A DNA stretch of 64,000 nucleotides, from the NCBI RefSeq assembly GCF_036231355.1, contig NZ_CP109496.1:6324001-6388000 (forward strand). The letters run 5' to 3'. The translations under genes and the position numbers were made by a program. The notes beneath the pieces were generated by a model. That model ran no database searches and had not been told where the DNA came from. It saw only the letters and a program-made list of their open reading frames with translations. Below are positions 18,847 through 26,692 of the stretch, one piece after another. The DNA is from Streptomyces sp. NBC_01431. Lineage in GTDB: Bacteria > Actinomycetota > Actinomycetes > Streptomycetales > Streptomycetaceae. Within the stretch, counting starts at the first letter, position 1; every line of letters begins with the position of its first letter.

Positions 18847-19473
18847 ATGGCCATCGAGGACACCGCCGAACACTGGCAGGTCGTGGCGAGTGCCACCCCG
18901 TTCACCGGACACAAGACCGGGGTGCGCACCGATGACGTCGTGATGCCCGACGGTTCGGTCCACCAGCGCGACTACCAGGTCCACCCCGGCTCGGTGGCCG
19001 TCCTCGCCCTGGACGACGAGGGCCGCGTCCTGGTGCTGCGCCAGTACCGCCACCCCGTACGCCACAAGCTCTGGGAGATCCCGGCCGGGCTCCTCGACGT
19101 GCCCGGCGAGAACCCGCTGCACGCCGCCCAGCGCGAGCTGTACGAGGAGGCGCACGTCAAGGCCGAGCAGTGGCACGTCCTGAGCGATGTGTACACCTCT
19201 CCCGGCGGAAGCGACGAAGCCGTACGGATCTTCCTGGCACGCAACATCTCCGAGGCGGACGGCGAGCGCTTCGAGGTCGCCGAGGAGGAGGCCGACATGG
19301 AGCTGGCGCGGGTGCCGCTCGGAGATCTCGTACGGGGTGTTCTGGCGGGCGAACTGCACAACACCTGCCTGGCGGTCGGGGTTCTCGCGCTGGCCGCGGC
19401 ACTGAACGGGGAGGGCGTCGAGGGGCTGCGCCCGGCCGCGGCGCCCTGGCCGGCCCGGCCCTTCGAGGAGTGA
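18847..19473 (+). CDS. NUDIX hydrolase, ADP-ribose pyrophosphatase type
   Basis: The 208-residue cytoplasmic hydrolase has the Nudix region as PAGLLDVPGENPLHAAQREL then YEEAHV: the REL-EE core is intact, with His in place of the usual Gly after EEx. LRQYRHPVRHKLWEIPAGLL upstream of the box is typical of ADP-ribose pyrophosphatases, which split ADP-ribose to AMP and ribose-5-phosphate. ATG 18847 has GGAGG eight bases upstream, so I do not use the longer open frame from 18760 that overlaps the terminator. The pyrG-NUDIX order is conserved in streptomycetes, to my recollection. Confidence 0.88.
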   Translation: MAIEDTAEHWQVVASATPFTGHKTGVRTDDVVMPDGSVHQRDYQVHPGSVAVLALDDEGRVLVLRQYRHPVRHKLWEIPAGLLDVPGENPLHAAQRELYEEAHVKAEQWHVLSDVYTSPGGSDEAVRIFLARNISEADGERFEVAEEEADMELARVPLGDLVRGVLAGELHNTCLAVGVLALAAALNGEGVEGLRPAAAPWPARPFEE

Positions 19474-19635
19474 GCGGACCCCGCATCCATCCGATCTGAA
19501 AATCCGCTGATCCGATCGGGGGACATCCCCGCCGTGCTCCACCCGAACGGTCACGAAGCGTGAACTACGCTCGGACACTGCCCGTGCGGGGACCCGCACG
19601 GTCTCCAGGTGCGCAGGCGGACGGAGCGTGGGCCC

Positions 19636-21663
19636 GTGACGGATCAGGCGGTGGACGTGGGCGGCGCTGCCGCCGGGCAGCACACGGGTCAATTCCTCGG
19701 CAGGCAGCGGGAGTTGAAGGAACTGCGGGCCGACATCGAGCGGGCCGGTCTTGACACGCTGTCAGGAAAGAAGTCGCCCCGGGCCAGGGTCCTGCTGATC
19801 GCGGGCCGCCCGGGATCGGGACGCACCGCACTCGCCGAGGAGCTGGCCCGCCAGGTGGCCGGCGACTACCCCGACGGGGTGCTGCGGGCCCAACTCACGG
19901 AGCCGGGCGGGGCCCGGATCCCCGCCGACCGGGTCGCCCGGGACCTGCTCGACGCGCTCGCGGTCCCGGCGCCGCCCGGAGCCGGGCAGGACGAGCTGAC
20001 CGAACTGGTCCGCGGCGCCCTCGCGGACCGCCGGGCGATCGTGCTGCTCGACGACGCGGCCGACGCGGAGCAGGTCGGCCCCCTGCTCCCCGACACCTCC
20101 GCCTGCCTGGTGGTGGCGACCGCCCGGGGTCCGCTCACCGGAATCCCCGACGTCCGCCCCTGCACGCTGGGGGGACTCGACGTGAAGTCGTCCGTCGAAC
20201 TCCTGGAGACCCACACCGGCTCGGTGCGCGTCACGGTCGACCCGCGCGCCGCCGAGACCCTCGTGGAGGCGTGCGGAGGACAGCCCGCCGCCCTCGTCCT
20301 CGTCGGCGGCTGGCTCGCGGCCCGCCCCAAGGCGGCCATCGCCGACGTGGCCAGGCAACTGCGTGCCATGCCCGGCGACGAGCCCGAACTGCCGCTGGCG
20401 GAACGGCCGTTGGCGCGCTCCTTCCGGCTCGTGTACGAGTCCCTCTCGCAGCCGTCCGCACGGATGCTGCGACTGCTTTCGCTCGCCCCCGCCGGAATTG
20501 CCGACGCGCACACCGCCTCCGCGCTCGCGGGCTGCTCGGTCTCGGGCGCCCAGAGCGCGCTGGTCGACTTCACGGCGTACGGACTGCTGCGGCGCGACGC
20601 CGCCGTCCCCGAGCGGTACCGGGTCCCGGCCTCCCTCGCGCCGCTGCTGCGCGCGCTGACCGAGGCCGTCGATCGGCCCGGCGAGGTGCAGCTGGCTCGA
20701 GCCAGGATGCTGGAGCGGACCGTGCGGCTGCTCCAGTCCTGCCGTGCGGTCACCGAGCCCCCGGGCTCGCCCGCCCGCAAGAAGCTCGCCGGGCTGCCGC
20801 GCGCCCTGCGCTTTCCCAGCGCGGCGGCGGCCGACGCCTGGCTGCGCGCCCACCAGCCCGCGCTGCTGGCTGCCGCCCGGTCGGCGGTCGAGGACGGAGA
20901 GCTCGACACGCTGGCCCGCCGCCTGGTGGCCGCGCTGGTGCGGGCCCTCGCCGCGCACCGGGGTGCCGAGGCCGCGGCTCCCGAGCTGTACGGGCTGCAC
21001 CAGCTCGTCCTCGATGTCGCCGAGCGCCGCGATCTGCACCGGGAGAAGGCCGCGGCCCTGCTGAACCTGGGAGACCTGGACGCGCAGACCGGGCGGACCA
21101 CCGAGGCGCTGGCCCGCTACCGGGCCGCGCTTGACGCCGGCCGCGCGGCGAACGACCCGTACGCCATCGGCCGTGCGATGGAATCCGTAGGCGGCGCCCA
21201 CCAGGAGCTGGGGGACTGGCAGCGGGCCTGCGACTGGTACGGGCGGGCCCTCTCGCAGCGCCTCGCGCGCGGCGAGCGCGCCGACGAGGCCCGGCTGTAC
21301 GGACGGCTCGCCACCGTGCACACGTACGCGGGCCGCTACGGCGAGGCGCTGCGCGGCTGGCGTGCCGCGGTGGCCGGATATCGGCGGCTGGGCGATCTCC
21401 CCAGCCAGGCAAGGGCGTTGAGCGAGGCGGCCCGGGTCCAGGAGTACGCGGGGCGCCCCGAGGAGTCGCTGCGCACCTGCCGGGAGGCGGTGGAGCAGGC
21501 GCGCACGGCCGGTGATCTGCGGTTGCAGGCCGCGCTCCAGCTCCGGCTCGCCGACACCCTCGACCGGCTCGGCGACCCCACGGCGGCCCGGCTGCACCGG
21601 GCGACGGCCGATCGGCTTCTGGAAGATGAGGCAGCAGCCGCAAGGGACCTGCGAAATCCGTAG
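19636..21663 (+). CDS. NB-ARC/STAND-like ATPase with TPR repeats
   Basis: The 675-residue protein begins with FLGRQRELKELRADI, the usual lead into a STAND P-loop, followed by Walker A GRPGSGRTALAEE and a Walker-B-like AIVLLDDAADA. The ARC/winged-helix region includes PAALVLVGGWLAA and RSFRLVYESLSQPSARMLRL. The C-terminal third is TPR-like (LGDLDAQTGRTTEALARYRA, GDWQRACDWYGRALSQR, AGRPEESLRTCREAVEQA). Such proteins are signal-dependent switches or scaffolds; neither ligand nor output domain is evident. GTG 19636 has GGAG nine bases upstream. It lies between a NUDIX hydrolase and ald. Confidence 0.8.
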   Translation: MTDQAVDVGGAAAGQHTGQFLGRQRELKELRADIERAGLDTLSGKKSPRARVLLIAGRPGSGRTALAEELARQVAGDYPDGVLRAQLTEPGGARIPADRVARDLLDALAVPAPPGAGQDELTELVRGALADRRAIVLLDDAADAEQVGPLLPDTSACLVVATARGPLTGIPDVRPCTLGGLDVKSSVELLETHTGSVRVTVDPRAAETLVEACGGQPAALVLVGGWLAARPKAAIADVARQLRAMPGDEPELPLAERPLARSFRLVYESLSQPSARMLRLLSLAPAGIADAHTASALAGCSVSGAQSALVDFTAYGLLRRDAAVPERYRVPASLAPLLRALTEAVDRPGEVQLARARMLERTVRLLQSCRAVTEPPGSPARKKLAGLPRALRFPSAAAADAWLRAHQPALLAAARSAVEDGELDTLARRLVAALVRALAAHRGAEAAAPELYGLHQLVLDVAERRDLHREKAAALLNLGDLDAQTGRTTEALARYRAALDAGRAANDPYAIGRAMESVGGAHQELGDWQRACDWYGRALSQRLARGERADEARLYGRLATVHTYAGRYGEALRGWRAAVAGYRRLGDLPSQARALSEAARVQEYAGRPEESLRTCREAVEQARTAGDLRLQAALQLRLADTLDRLGDPTAARLHRATADRLLEDEAAAARDLRNP

Positions 21664-21695
21664 CGCTTCAGCCAAAGATTGAAGCTTTGTAAGGG

Positions 21696-21723
21696 TAGAC
21701 AGCGCGAAAACCTTCATTAGACT
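21696..21723 (+). promoter_or_regulatory. Candidate promoter of ald
   Basis: TAGACA (21696-21701), a 16-base spacer and TAGACT (21718-21723) form a fair sigma-70-type pair. They sit in a locally AT-rich stretch about 105 bases before the ald start. Nothing else in the 163-base gap looks like a gene. Confidence 0.4.
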
Positions 21724-21826
21724 GGCTCTGCCGCAACTTCCTGCGGTGTCTCCCGGTGTGCCGCTGTGCGTCCGGGTATGTATGGCATTGCCCCCCTTTT
21801 TCCCTGAGCCAAGGACCGTGATCGAC

Positions 21827-22942
21827 GTGAAGGTCGGTATCCCCCGCGAGGTCAAGAACAACGAGTTCCGGGTGGCCATCACCCCCGCCGGTGTGCACGA
21901 GCTCGTGCGCCACGGCCACCAGGTCTTCGTCGAGCAGAACGCCGGCGTGGGCTCCTCGATCACGGACGCCGAGTACGTCGGCGCCGGTGCGGAGATCCTC
22001 GCCACCGCCGACGAGGTCTGGGCCACCGCCGACCTGCTGCTCAAGGTCAAGGAGCCCATCGCGGAGGAGTACCACCGCCTCCGCAAGGACCAGACGCTCT
22101 TCACCTACCTGCACCTCGCCGCCTCCCGCGAGTGCACGGACGCCCTCCTGGAGTCCGGCACCACCGCGATCGCGTACGAGACCGTCGAGACGGCCGGCCG
22201 CCAGCTGCCGCTGCTCGCCCCGATGTCCGAGGTCGCGGGCCGGCTCGCCCCGCAGGTCGGCGCCTACCACCTGATGCGCTCGGCCGGCGGCCGCGGCGTG
22301 CTGCCCGGCGGCGTCCCCGGCACCCACGCCGGCAAGGCCGTCGTCATCGGCGGCGGCGTCTCGGGTTGGAACGCCACCCAGATCGCCGTCGGCATGGGCT
22401 TCCACGTGACCCTGCTCGACAAGGACATCAACAAGCTCCGCGAGGCCGACAAGATCTTCGGCACCAAGGTGCAGACGATCGTCTCCAACGCCTACGAGCT
22501 GGAGAAGGCCGTCATCGAGGCCGACCTCGTCGTCGGCGCGGTGCTCATCCCCGGCGCCAAGGCCCCGAAGCTGGTCACCAACGAGCTCGTCGCCAAGATG
22601 AAGCCCGGAAGTGTCCTTGTCGACATTGCGATCGACCAGGGTGGCTGCTTCGAGGACTCGCGTCCGACCACCCACGCCGAGCCGACCTTCATGGTTCACA
22701 ACTCGGTGTTCTACTGCGTCGCCAACATGCCCGGCGCCGTCCCGAACACCTCCACCTACGCGCTCACCAACGCCACGCTGCCCTACATCGTGTCGCTGGC
22801 GAACAACGGCTGGGCCGAGGCGCTGCGCCGCGACGCCGCGCTCGCCCTTGGCCTCAACACCCATGACGGCCAGGTCGTTTACGGCCCCGTCGCCGAGGCC
22901 CACAGCCTGGAGCACGTCGAACTGCACGCGCTTCTCGGCTAG
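21827..22942 (+). CDS. ald: Alanine dehydrogenase
   Basis: The 371-residue enzyme interconverts L-alanine with pyruvate and ammonia using NAD. It begins MKVGIPREVKNNEFRVAITP, and family landmarks include LFTYLHLAAS, LAPMSEVAGRLAPQVGAYHL, the Rossmann motif VVIGGGVSGWNA and VDIAIDQGGCFEDSRPTTH. Length matches the usual 370. GTG 21827 is chosen because homologs begin at MKVG; AAGGA lies 11 bases upstream. GTG 21818 (three residues longer) is closer to the SD than is usual. Confidence 0.95.
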   Translation: MKVGIPREVKNNEFRVAITPAGVHELVRHGHQVFVEQNAGVGSSITDAEYVGAGAEILATADEVWATADLLLKVKEPIAEEYHRLRKDQTLFTYLHLAASRECTDALLESGTTAIAYETVETAGRQLPLLAPMSEVAGRLAPQVGAYHLMRSAGGRGVLPGGVPGTHAGKAVVIGGGVSGWNATQIAVGMGFHVTLLDKDINKLREADKIFGTKVQTIVSNAYELEKAVIEADLVVGAVLIPGAKAPKLVTNELVAKMKPGSVLVDIAIDQGGCFEDSRPTTHAEPTFMVHNSVFYCVANMPGAVPNTSTYALTNATLPYIVSLANNGWAEALRRDAALALGLNTHDGQVVYGPVAEAHSLEHVELHALLG

Positions 22943-22985
22943 GGAAAAGCCGGTTCGTCAACGCGAACCGTCAACCTCATACATC

Positions 22986-23016
22986 CGGCCGGACCTTGTC
23001 GACCAAGGTCCGGCCG
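22986..23016 (+). terminator. Perfect hairpin downstream of ald
   Basis: CGGCCGGACCTTG (22986-22998) and CAAGGTCCGGCCG (23004-23016) form a perfect 13-bp stem with a TCGAC loop, 43 bases after the ald stop. No T tract follows, so it is an I-shaped terminator of the kind common in actinomycetes, or a 3'-end stabiliser. The rest of the 350-base gap holds the parA-like promoter and no gene. Confidence 0.75.
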
Positions 23017-23186
23017 AATGTGTATCGCGACACTTCCGCCCACCTGTGACGGGCTCGCTCAACTCGCCTCGAACGTAACCCTTTAACCGTTTCGCGCACC
23101 GGTGAAACGCGCGCCTGAGTGCCCGTACGCCCTTGACAGAGTGGTGTTCGGTTGCCGACACATCGGGCCGGGTCCGGCGGATTGTG

Positions 23187-23216
23187 TTGCTGCGGACCGG
23201 TGACACGCCATAGAGT
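23187..23216 (+). promoter_or_regulatory. Candidate promoter of the parA-like operon
   Basis: TTGCTG (23187-23192) and TAGAGT (23211-23216) are separated by 18 bases and lie 77 bases before the GTG. A TTGACA at 23133-23138 is closer to the -35 consensus but has no convincing -10 at normal spacing. Confidence 0.4.
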
Positions 23217-23292
23217 CGCCAACCGTCGGCATGGTGCCACGCTGACCTATCGATAAAGTTTCCTGGTCACGTCCAAGGAGGTAAGACGACTT

Positions 23293-24498
23293 GTGAATGA
23301 GTCGACATTTACTCCCGGAGGTGGTCAGTCAGGAATCCCTGCGGGGATTTCCGTACGGGGCCAGAGCCCTTCGGGGCCCGAGGCTGTCGGCTCCGTCGCG
23401 GTCCGCACCTCCGAAACCACTCTGCTCCCCATGCAGGCGGGGATGGTCCCCACCCAGCACATGACGACAGCCCCACGGATGATGGACGGCCTACACGTGA
23501 ACGCCACGGCCGGCAACGAGAGCGGCCGGGACACCGCCGCCCTCGCCGACTTTGACGAGGTGCCCCAGGGGCACTTCTACGACCCCGACGCCGAGTACGA
23601 GCCCGACCCCGAGTACGCGGCCACCCTCGCACCCGACGCCGCCCGCCAGCGCCGCGAGCGGATCGGCCCGACCGGACGGCCGCTGCCGTACTTCCCGATC
23701 CCGGGTCCGCTGACCGACCACGGTCCCGCGAAGATCATCGCGATGTGCAACCAGAAGGGCGGCGTGGGCAAGACGACGTCGACCATCAACCTGGGTGCCG
23801 CGCTCGCGGAGTACGGACGCCGTGTGCTGCTCGTCGACTTCGACCCGCAGGGAGCCCTGTCGGTCGGCCTCGGCGTGAACCCGATGGAACTCGACCTCAC
23901 CGTCTACAACCTGCTCATGGAGCGGGGCATGTCGGCCGACGAGGTGCTGCTCAAGACGGCGGTCCCCAACATGGACCTGCTGCCGAGCAACATCGACCTG
24001 TCCGCCGCCGAAGTGCAGTTGGTGAGCGAGGTCGCGCGCGAGTCCACGCTCCAGCGGGCGCTCAAGCCGCTGATGCAGGACTACGACTACATCGTGATCG
24101 ACTGTCAGCCCTCGCTCGGTCTGCTCACCGTCAACGCCCTGACGGCGGCTCACAAGGTGATCGTGCCGCTGGAGTGCGAGTTCTTCGCGCTGCGGGGTGT
24201 GGCCCTGCTCACCGAGACCATCGAGAAGGTGCAGGAACGCCTCAACCCCGAGCTGGAGTTGGACGGCATCCTCGCCACGATGTACGACTCCCGCACGGTG
24301 CACAGCCGCGAGGTCCTGGCCCGGGTGGTCGAGGCCTTCGACGACCACGTCTACCACACGGTCATCGGCCGGACCGTGCGCTTCCCGGAGACCACCGTCG
24401 CCGGTGAGCCGATCACGACGTACGCCTCCAACTCCGTCGGCGCGGCCGCCTACCGTCAGCTCGCCAGGGAGGTGCTCGCCCGGTGTCACGCCGAGTGA
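23293..24498 (+). CDS. ParA/Soj-family ATPase
   Basis: The 401-residue protein has a ParA domain from about residue 145, with the deviant Walker A motif CNQKGGVGKTT, then LLVDFDPQGALSVGLG, YIVIDCQPSLGLLTVNAL and the A' region PLECEFFALRGVALL. The first 140 residues are a disordered extension rich in Pro, Gly, Asp and Glu that the oriC-proximal ParA lacks. It is thus a second ParA, grouped with scpA and scpB, and probably acts in chromosome organisation or division. GTG 23293 has AAGGAGGT ten bases upstream. No ParB or parS site is visible. Confidence 0.9.
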   Translation: MNESTFTPGGGQSGIPAGISVRGQSPSGPEAVGSVAVRTSETTLLPMQAGMVPTQHMTTAPRMMDGLHVNATAGNESGRDTAALADFDEVPQGHFYDPDAEYEPDPEYAATLAPDAARQRRERIGPTGRPLPYFPIPGPLTDHGPAKIIAMCNQKGGVGKTTSTINLGAALAEYGRRVLLVDFDPQGALSVGLGVNPMELDLTVYNLLMERGMSADEVLLKTAVPNMDLLPSNIDLSAAEVQLVSEVARESTLQRALKPLMQDYDYIVIDCQPSLGLLTVNALTAAHKVIVPLECEFFALRGVALLTETIEKVQERLNPELELDGILATMYDSRTVHSREVLARVVEAFDDHVYHTVIGRTVRFPETTVAGEPITTYASNSVGAAAYRQLAREVLARCHAE

Positions 24499-25016
24499 GT
24501 CTGCCCGGGGCCGACGAACTGTTCCGTACGACCGGGGGGATGGCGCTCTCGCCGTCCACCCCGCGGCGGGGGGCCAACGGCGAGGCGAGGGTGCCGGGTC
24601 CGGCGGGCGAGAGCGAGCCGGTCGCCGGCGAGCCCGCGCCCGAGGCGGAGCACACCGCCGCCGAGGAGGACTCCAACCCGGCCGAACCGCGCAGCCGCGG
24701 CGCCGCCGAGGCGGACGCCGCCAAGACCCGGCGCACGCCCGCGCAGGGTGGCCCCTCCACCGCGCAGCAGCGCCGCCGTCAGCGGGCGGCCAACCGGCGG
24801 CCCAGCGGCCGCGAGCGGCACGACGAGAAGATCACGGTGTACGTCTCCGCCGAGGAGCTGATGGACCTGGAGCACGCGCGCCTGGTCCTTCGCGGTGAGC
24901 ACGGGCTCGCCGTCGACCGCGGGCGGATCGTCCGCGAGGCGGTCGCCGTCGTCCTCGCCGACCTGGAGTCGCGGGGCGACGCGAGCATTCTCGTACGGCG
25001 TCTTCGGGGGCGATAG
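24495..25016 (+). CDS. Small basic conserved protein of the parA-scpAB operon
   Basis: The 173-residue protein has a disordered Pro/Glu/Ala-rich first half and a basic stretch (QQRRRQRAANRRP). A folded C-terminal 65 residues (HDEKITVYVSAEELMDLEHA, RGRIVREAVAVVLADLESRG) look like a ribbon-helix-helix or similar short DNA-binding fold. That assignment is inferred from pattern only. I start at GTG 24495, which overlaps the ParA stop (GTGA); the frame is open to GTG 24483. Its place between parA-like and scpA genes suggests a chromosome-organisation role. Confidence 0.75.
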   Translation: MSLPGADELFRTTGGMALSPSTPRRGANGEARVPGPAGESEPVAGEPAPEAEHTAAEEDSNPAEPRSRGAAEADAAKTRRTPAQGGPSTAQQRRRQRAANRRPSGRERHDEKITVYVSAEELMDLEHARLVLRGEHGLAVDRGRIVREAVAVVLADLESRGDASILVRRLRGR

Positions 25017-25070
25017 CCGTTAGCCTGCGGCGGAGCCGCTCCGCCCGCCTTTCCACCCCCTGGACCACCC

Positions 25071-26075
25071 TTGCCGACTGCTGACGAGCCCACCGCCCCC
25101 GCCGCGCGTGCGCCGCGCCGTGCGCTGGGGCGGGGGCCGGGCGAGTTCCCCACCCCGCCCCTTCCCGGCGCCGAAGTGCCGGCGGCCGACGAGGAGCGGA
25201 CCCTGGCCGAAGCCGAAGCCGAAGCCGAAGCCGAAGCCGAAGCCGAAGCCGGAGCTGGAGGCGACCCCGGGCCGGGGGACGGGCGGTTCACCGTTCGGCT
25301 GGCCAATTTCGAGGGGCCCTTCGATCTGCTCCTCCAGCTGATCTCCAAGCACAAGATGGACGTCACCGAGGTCGCCCTGTCCAAGGTCACCGACGAGTTC
25401 ATGACGTACATCAGGGCCATGGGTCCGGACTGGGACCTGGATCAGACGACCGAGTTCCTCGTCGTCGCGGCCACCTTGCTCGACCTCAAGGCGGCCAGGC
25501 TGCTGCCCGCCGCCGAGGTGGAGGACGAGGCCGACCTCGCGCTCCTTGAGGCGCGGGACCTGCTGTTCGCGCGGCTGCTCCAGTACCGGGCGTACAAGCG
25601 GATCGCGGACATCTTCAGCGAGCGGCTCGACTCCGAGGCGCGCCGTTACCCGCGCACCGTCGGCCTGGAGGCGCACCTCGCCGAGCTGCTGCCCGAGGTC
25701 GTCATCAGCATCGGTGCCGAGGGCTTCGCGAAACTGGCCGTGAAGGCCATGCAGCCCAAGGCGAAGCCGCAGGTGTACGTCGACCACATCCATGCCCCGC
25801 TCGTGTCCGTGCGCGAGCAGGCCGAGATCGTTGTGGCGCGGCTGCGGGAGGCGGGACAGGCCAGCTTCCGGGTGCTCGCCGAGGACGCGCCGGACACGCT
25901 CACGGTGGTGGCCCGGTTCCTGGCCCTCCTGGAGCTGTACCGCGAGAAGGCCGTCGTCCTGGACCAGGACGAGGCGCTGGGGGAGCTGATGGTGCGCTGG
26001 AGCGGCGGCGAGGGCGACGGGGTGCCGACGGTGACCGACGAGTTCGACCACGTGGTGACGGAGGAGAAGGCATGA
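25071..26075 (+). CDS. scpA: Segregation and condensation protein ScpA
   Basis: The 334-residue kleisin subunit of the SMC-ScpAB condensin has the core domain beginning at about residue 72 (RFTVRLANFEGPFDLLLQL) with SKVTDEFMTYI and EFLVVAATLLDLKAARLLP. The C-terminal winged helix includes FLALLELYREKAVVLDQDE. The N-terminal 70 residues are low complexity, including seven Ala-Glu pairs. TTG 25071 is the only start giving RRALGRGPG, which I remember from other Streptomyces ScpA proteins, but it has no clear SD; GTG 25176 is the in-frame alternative. It overlaps scpB by four bases. Confidence 0.9.
   Translation: MPTADEPTAPAARAPRRALGRGPGEFPTPPLPGAEVPAADEERTLAEAEAEAEAEAEAEAGAGGDPGPGDGRFTVRLANFEGPFDLLLQLISKHKMDVTEVALSKVTDEFMTYIRAMGPDWDLDQTTEFLVVAATLLDLKAARLLPAAEVEDEADLALLEARDLLFARLLQYRAYKRIADIFSERLDSEARRYPRTVGLEAHLAELLPEVVISIGAEGFAKLAVKAMQPKAKPQVYVDHIHAPLVSVREQAEIVVARLREAGQASFRVLAEDAPDTLTVVARFLALLELYREKAVVLDQDEALGELMVRWSGGEGDGVPTVTDEFDHVVTEEKA
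25206..25247 (+). repeat. Seven tandem GCCGAA hexamers inside scpA
   Basis: Seven perfect copies of GCCGAA run from 25206 to 25247 and encode (Ala-Glu)7 in the disordered N-terminus of ScpA. The repeat preserves frame, so copy-number change would only lengthen or shorten an acidic linker. Confidence 0.95.
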
Positions 26076-26692
26076 GCGAGGAACTGGAGCTGAAGCCGGC
26101 CCTGGAAGCCGTCCTCATGGTCGTCGACGAGCCCGCCTCCGAGGACCACCTCGCGAAGGTGCTGGAGCGGCCGCGACGGGCCGTGGCGGACGCCCTGCGG
26201 GAGCTGGCCGACGAGTACACCGTCCAGGGCCGCGGGTTCGAGCTGCGGCTGGTGGCGGGCGGCTGGCGGTTCTACAGCCGGGCCGAGTACGCGGACGCCG
26301 TCGAGGGCTTCGTCCTTGACGGCCAGCACGCCCGGCTCACCCAGGCGGCCCTGGAGACCCTCGCGGTCGTCGCGTACCGCCAGCCGGTGAGCCGCTCGCG
26401 GGTCTCCGCGGTGCGCGGAGTGAACTGTGACGGGGTCATGCGGACCCTGCTCCAGCGGGGTCTGGTCGACGAGGCGGGCACGGAACCCGAAACAGGTGCG
26501 ATCCTGTACAGGACGACGAACTACTTTCTGGAGCGGATGGGCCTGCGCGGCCTGGACGAGCTCCCGGAGCTGGCGCCCTTCCTCCCCGAGGCGGACGCGA
26601 TCGAGGCCGAGACGCTGGAGGGTGTTCCGTCGTTCGACCCGGACGCGCCGGACGCGCCGGAAACCCACGCAGACGACAAGACGGAAATGTGA
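26072..26692 (+). CDS. scpB: Segregation and condensation protein ScpB
   Basis: The 206-residue winged-helix partner of ScpA has family features LEAVLMVVDEPASEDHL, LDGQHARLTQAALETLAVVA, QPVSRSRVSAVRGVNCDGVM and YRTTNYFLERMGL. The acidic tail after residue 185 is normal for actinobacteria. ATG 26072 overlaps the scpA stop (ATGA), and the stop overlaps the start of the pseudouridine synthase gene, so the three are translationally coupled. Confidence 0.94.
   Translation: MSEELELKPALEAVLMVVDEPASEDHLAKVLERPRRAVADALRELADEYTVQGRGFELRLVAGGWRFYSRAEYADAVEGFVLDGQHARLTQAALETLAVVAYRQPVSRSRVSAVRGVNCDGVMRTLLQRGLVDEAGTEPETGAILYRTTNYFLERMGLRGLDELPELAPFLPEADAIEAETLEGVPSFDPDAPDAPETHADDKTEM

Noticed and set aside
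25071..25175. Excluding the ScpA N-terminus by starting at GTG 25176
   Set aside because: The GTG has no SD, and RRALGRGPG upstream resembles other streptomycete ScpA starts; the question is kept as a finding instead.
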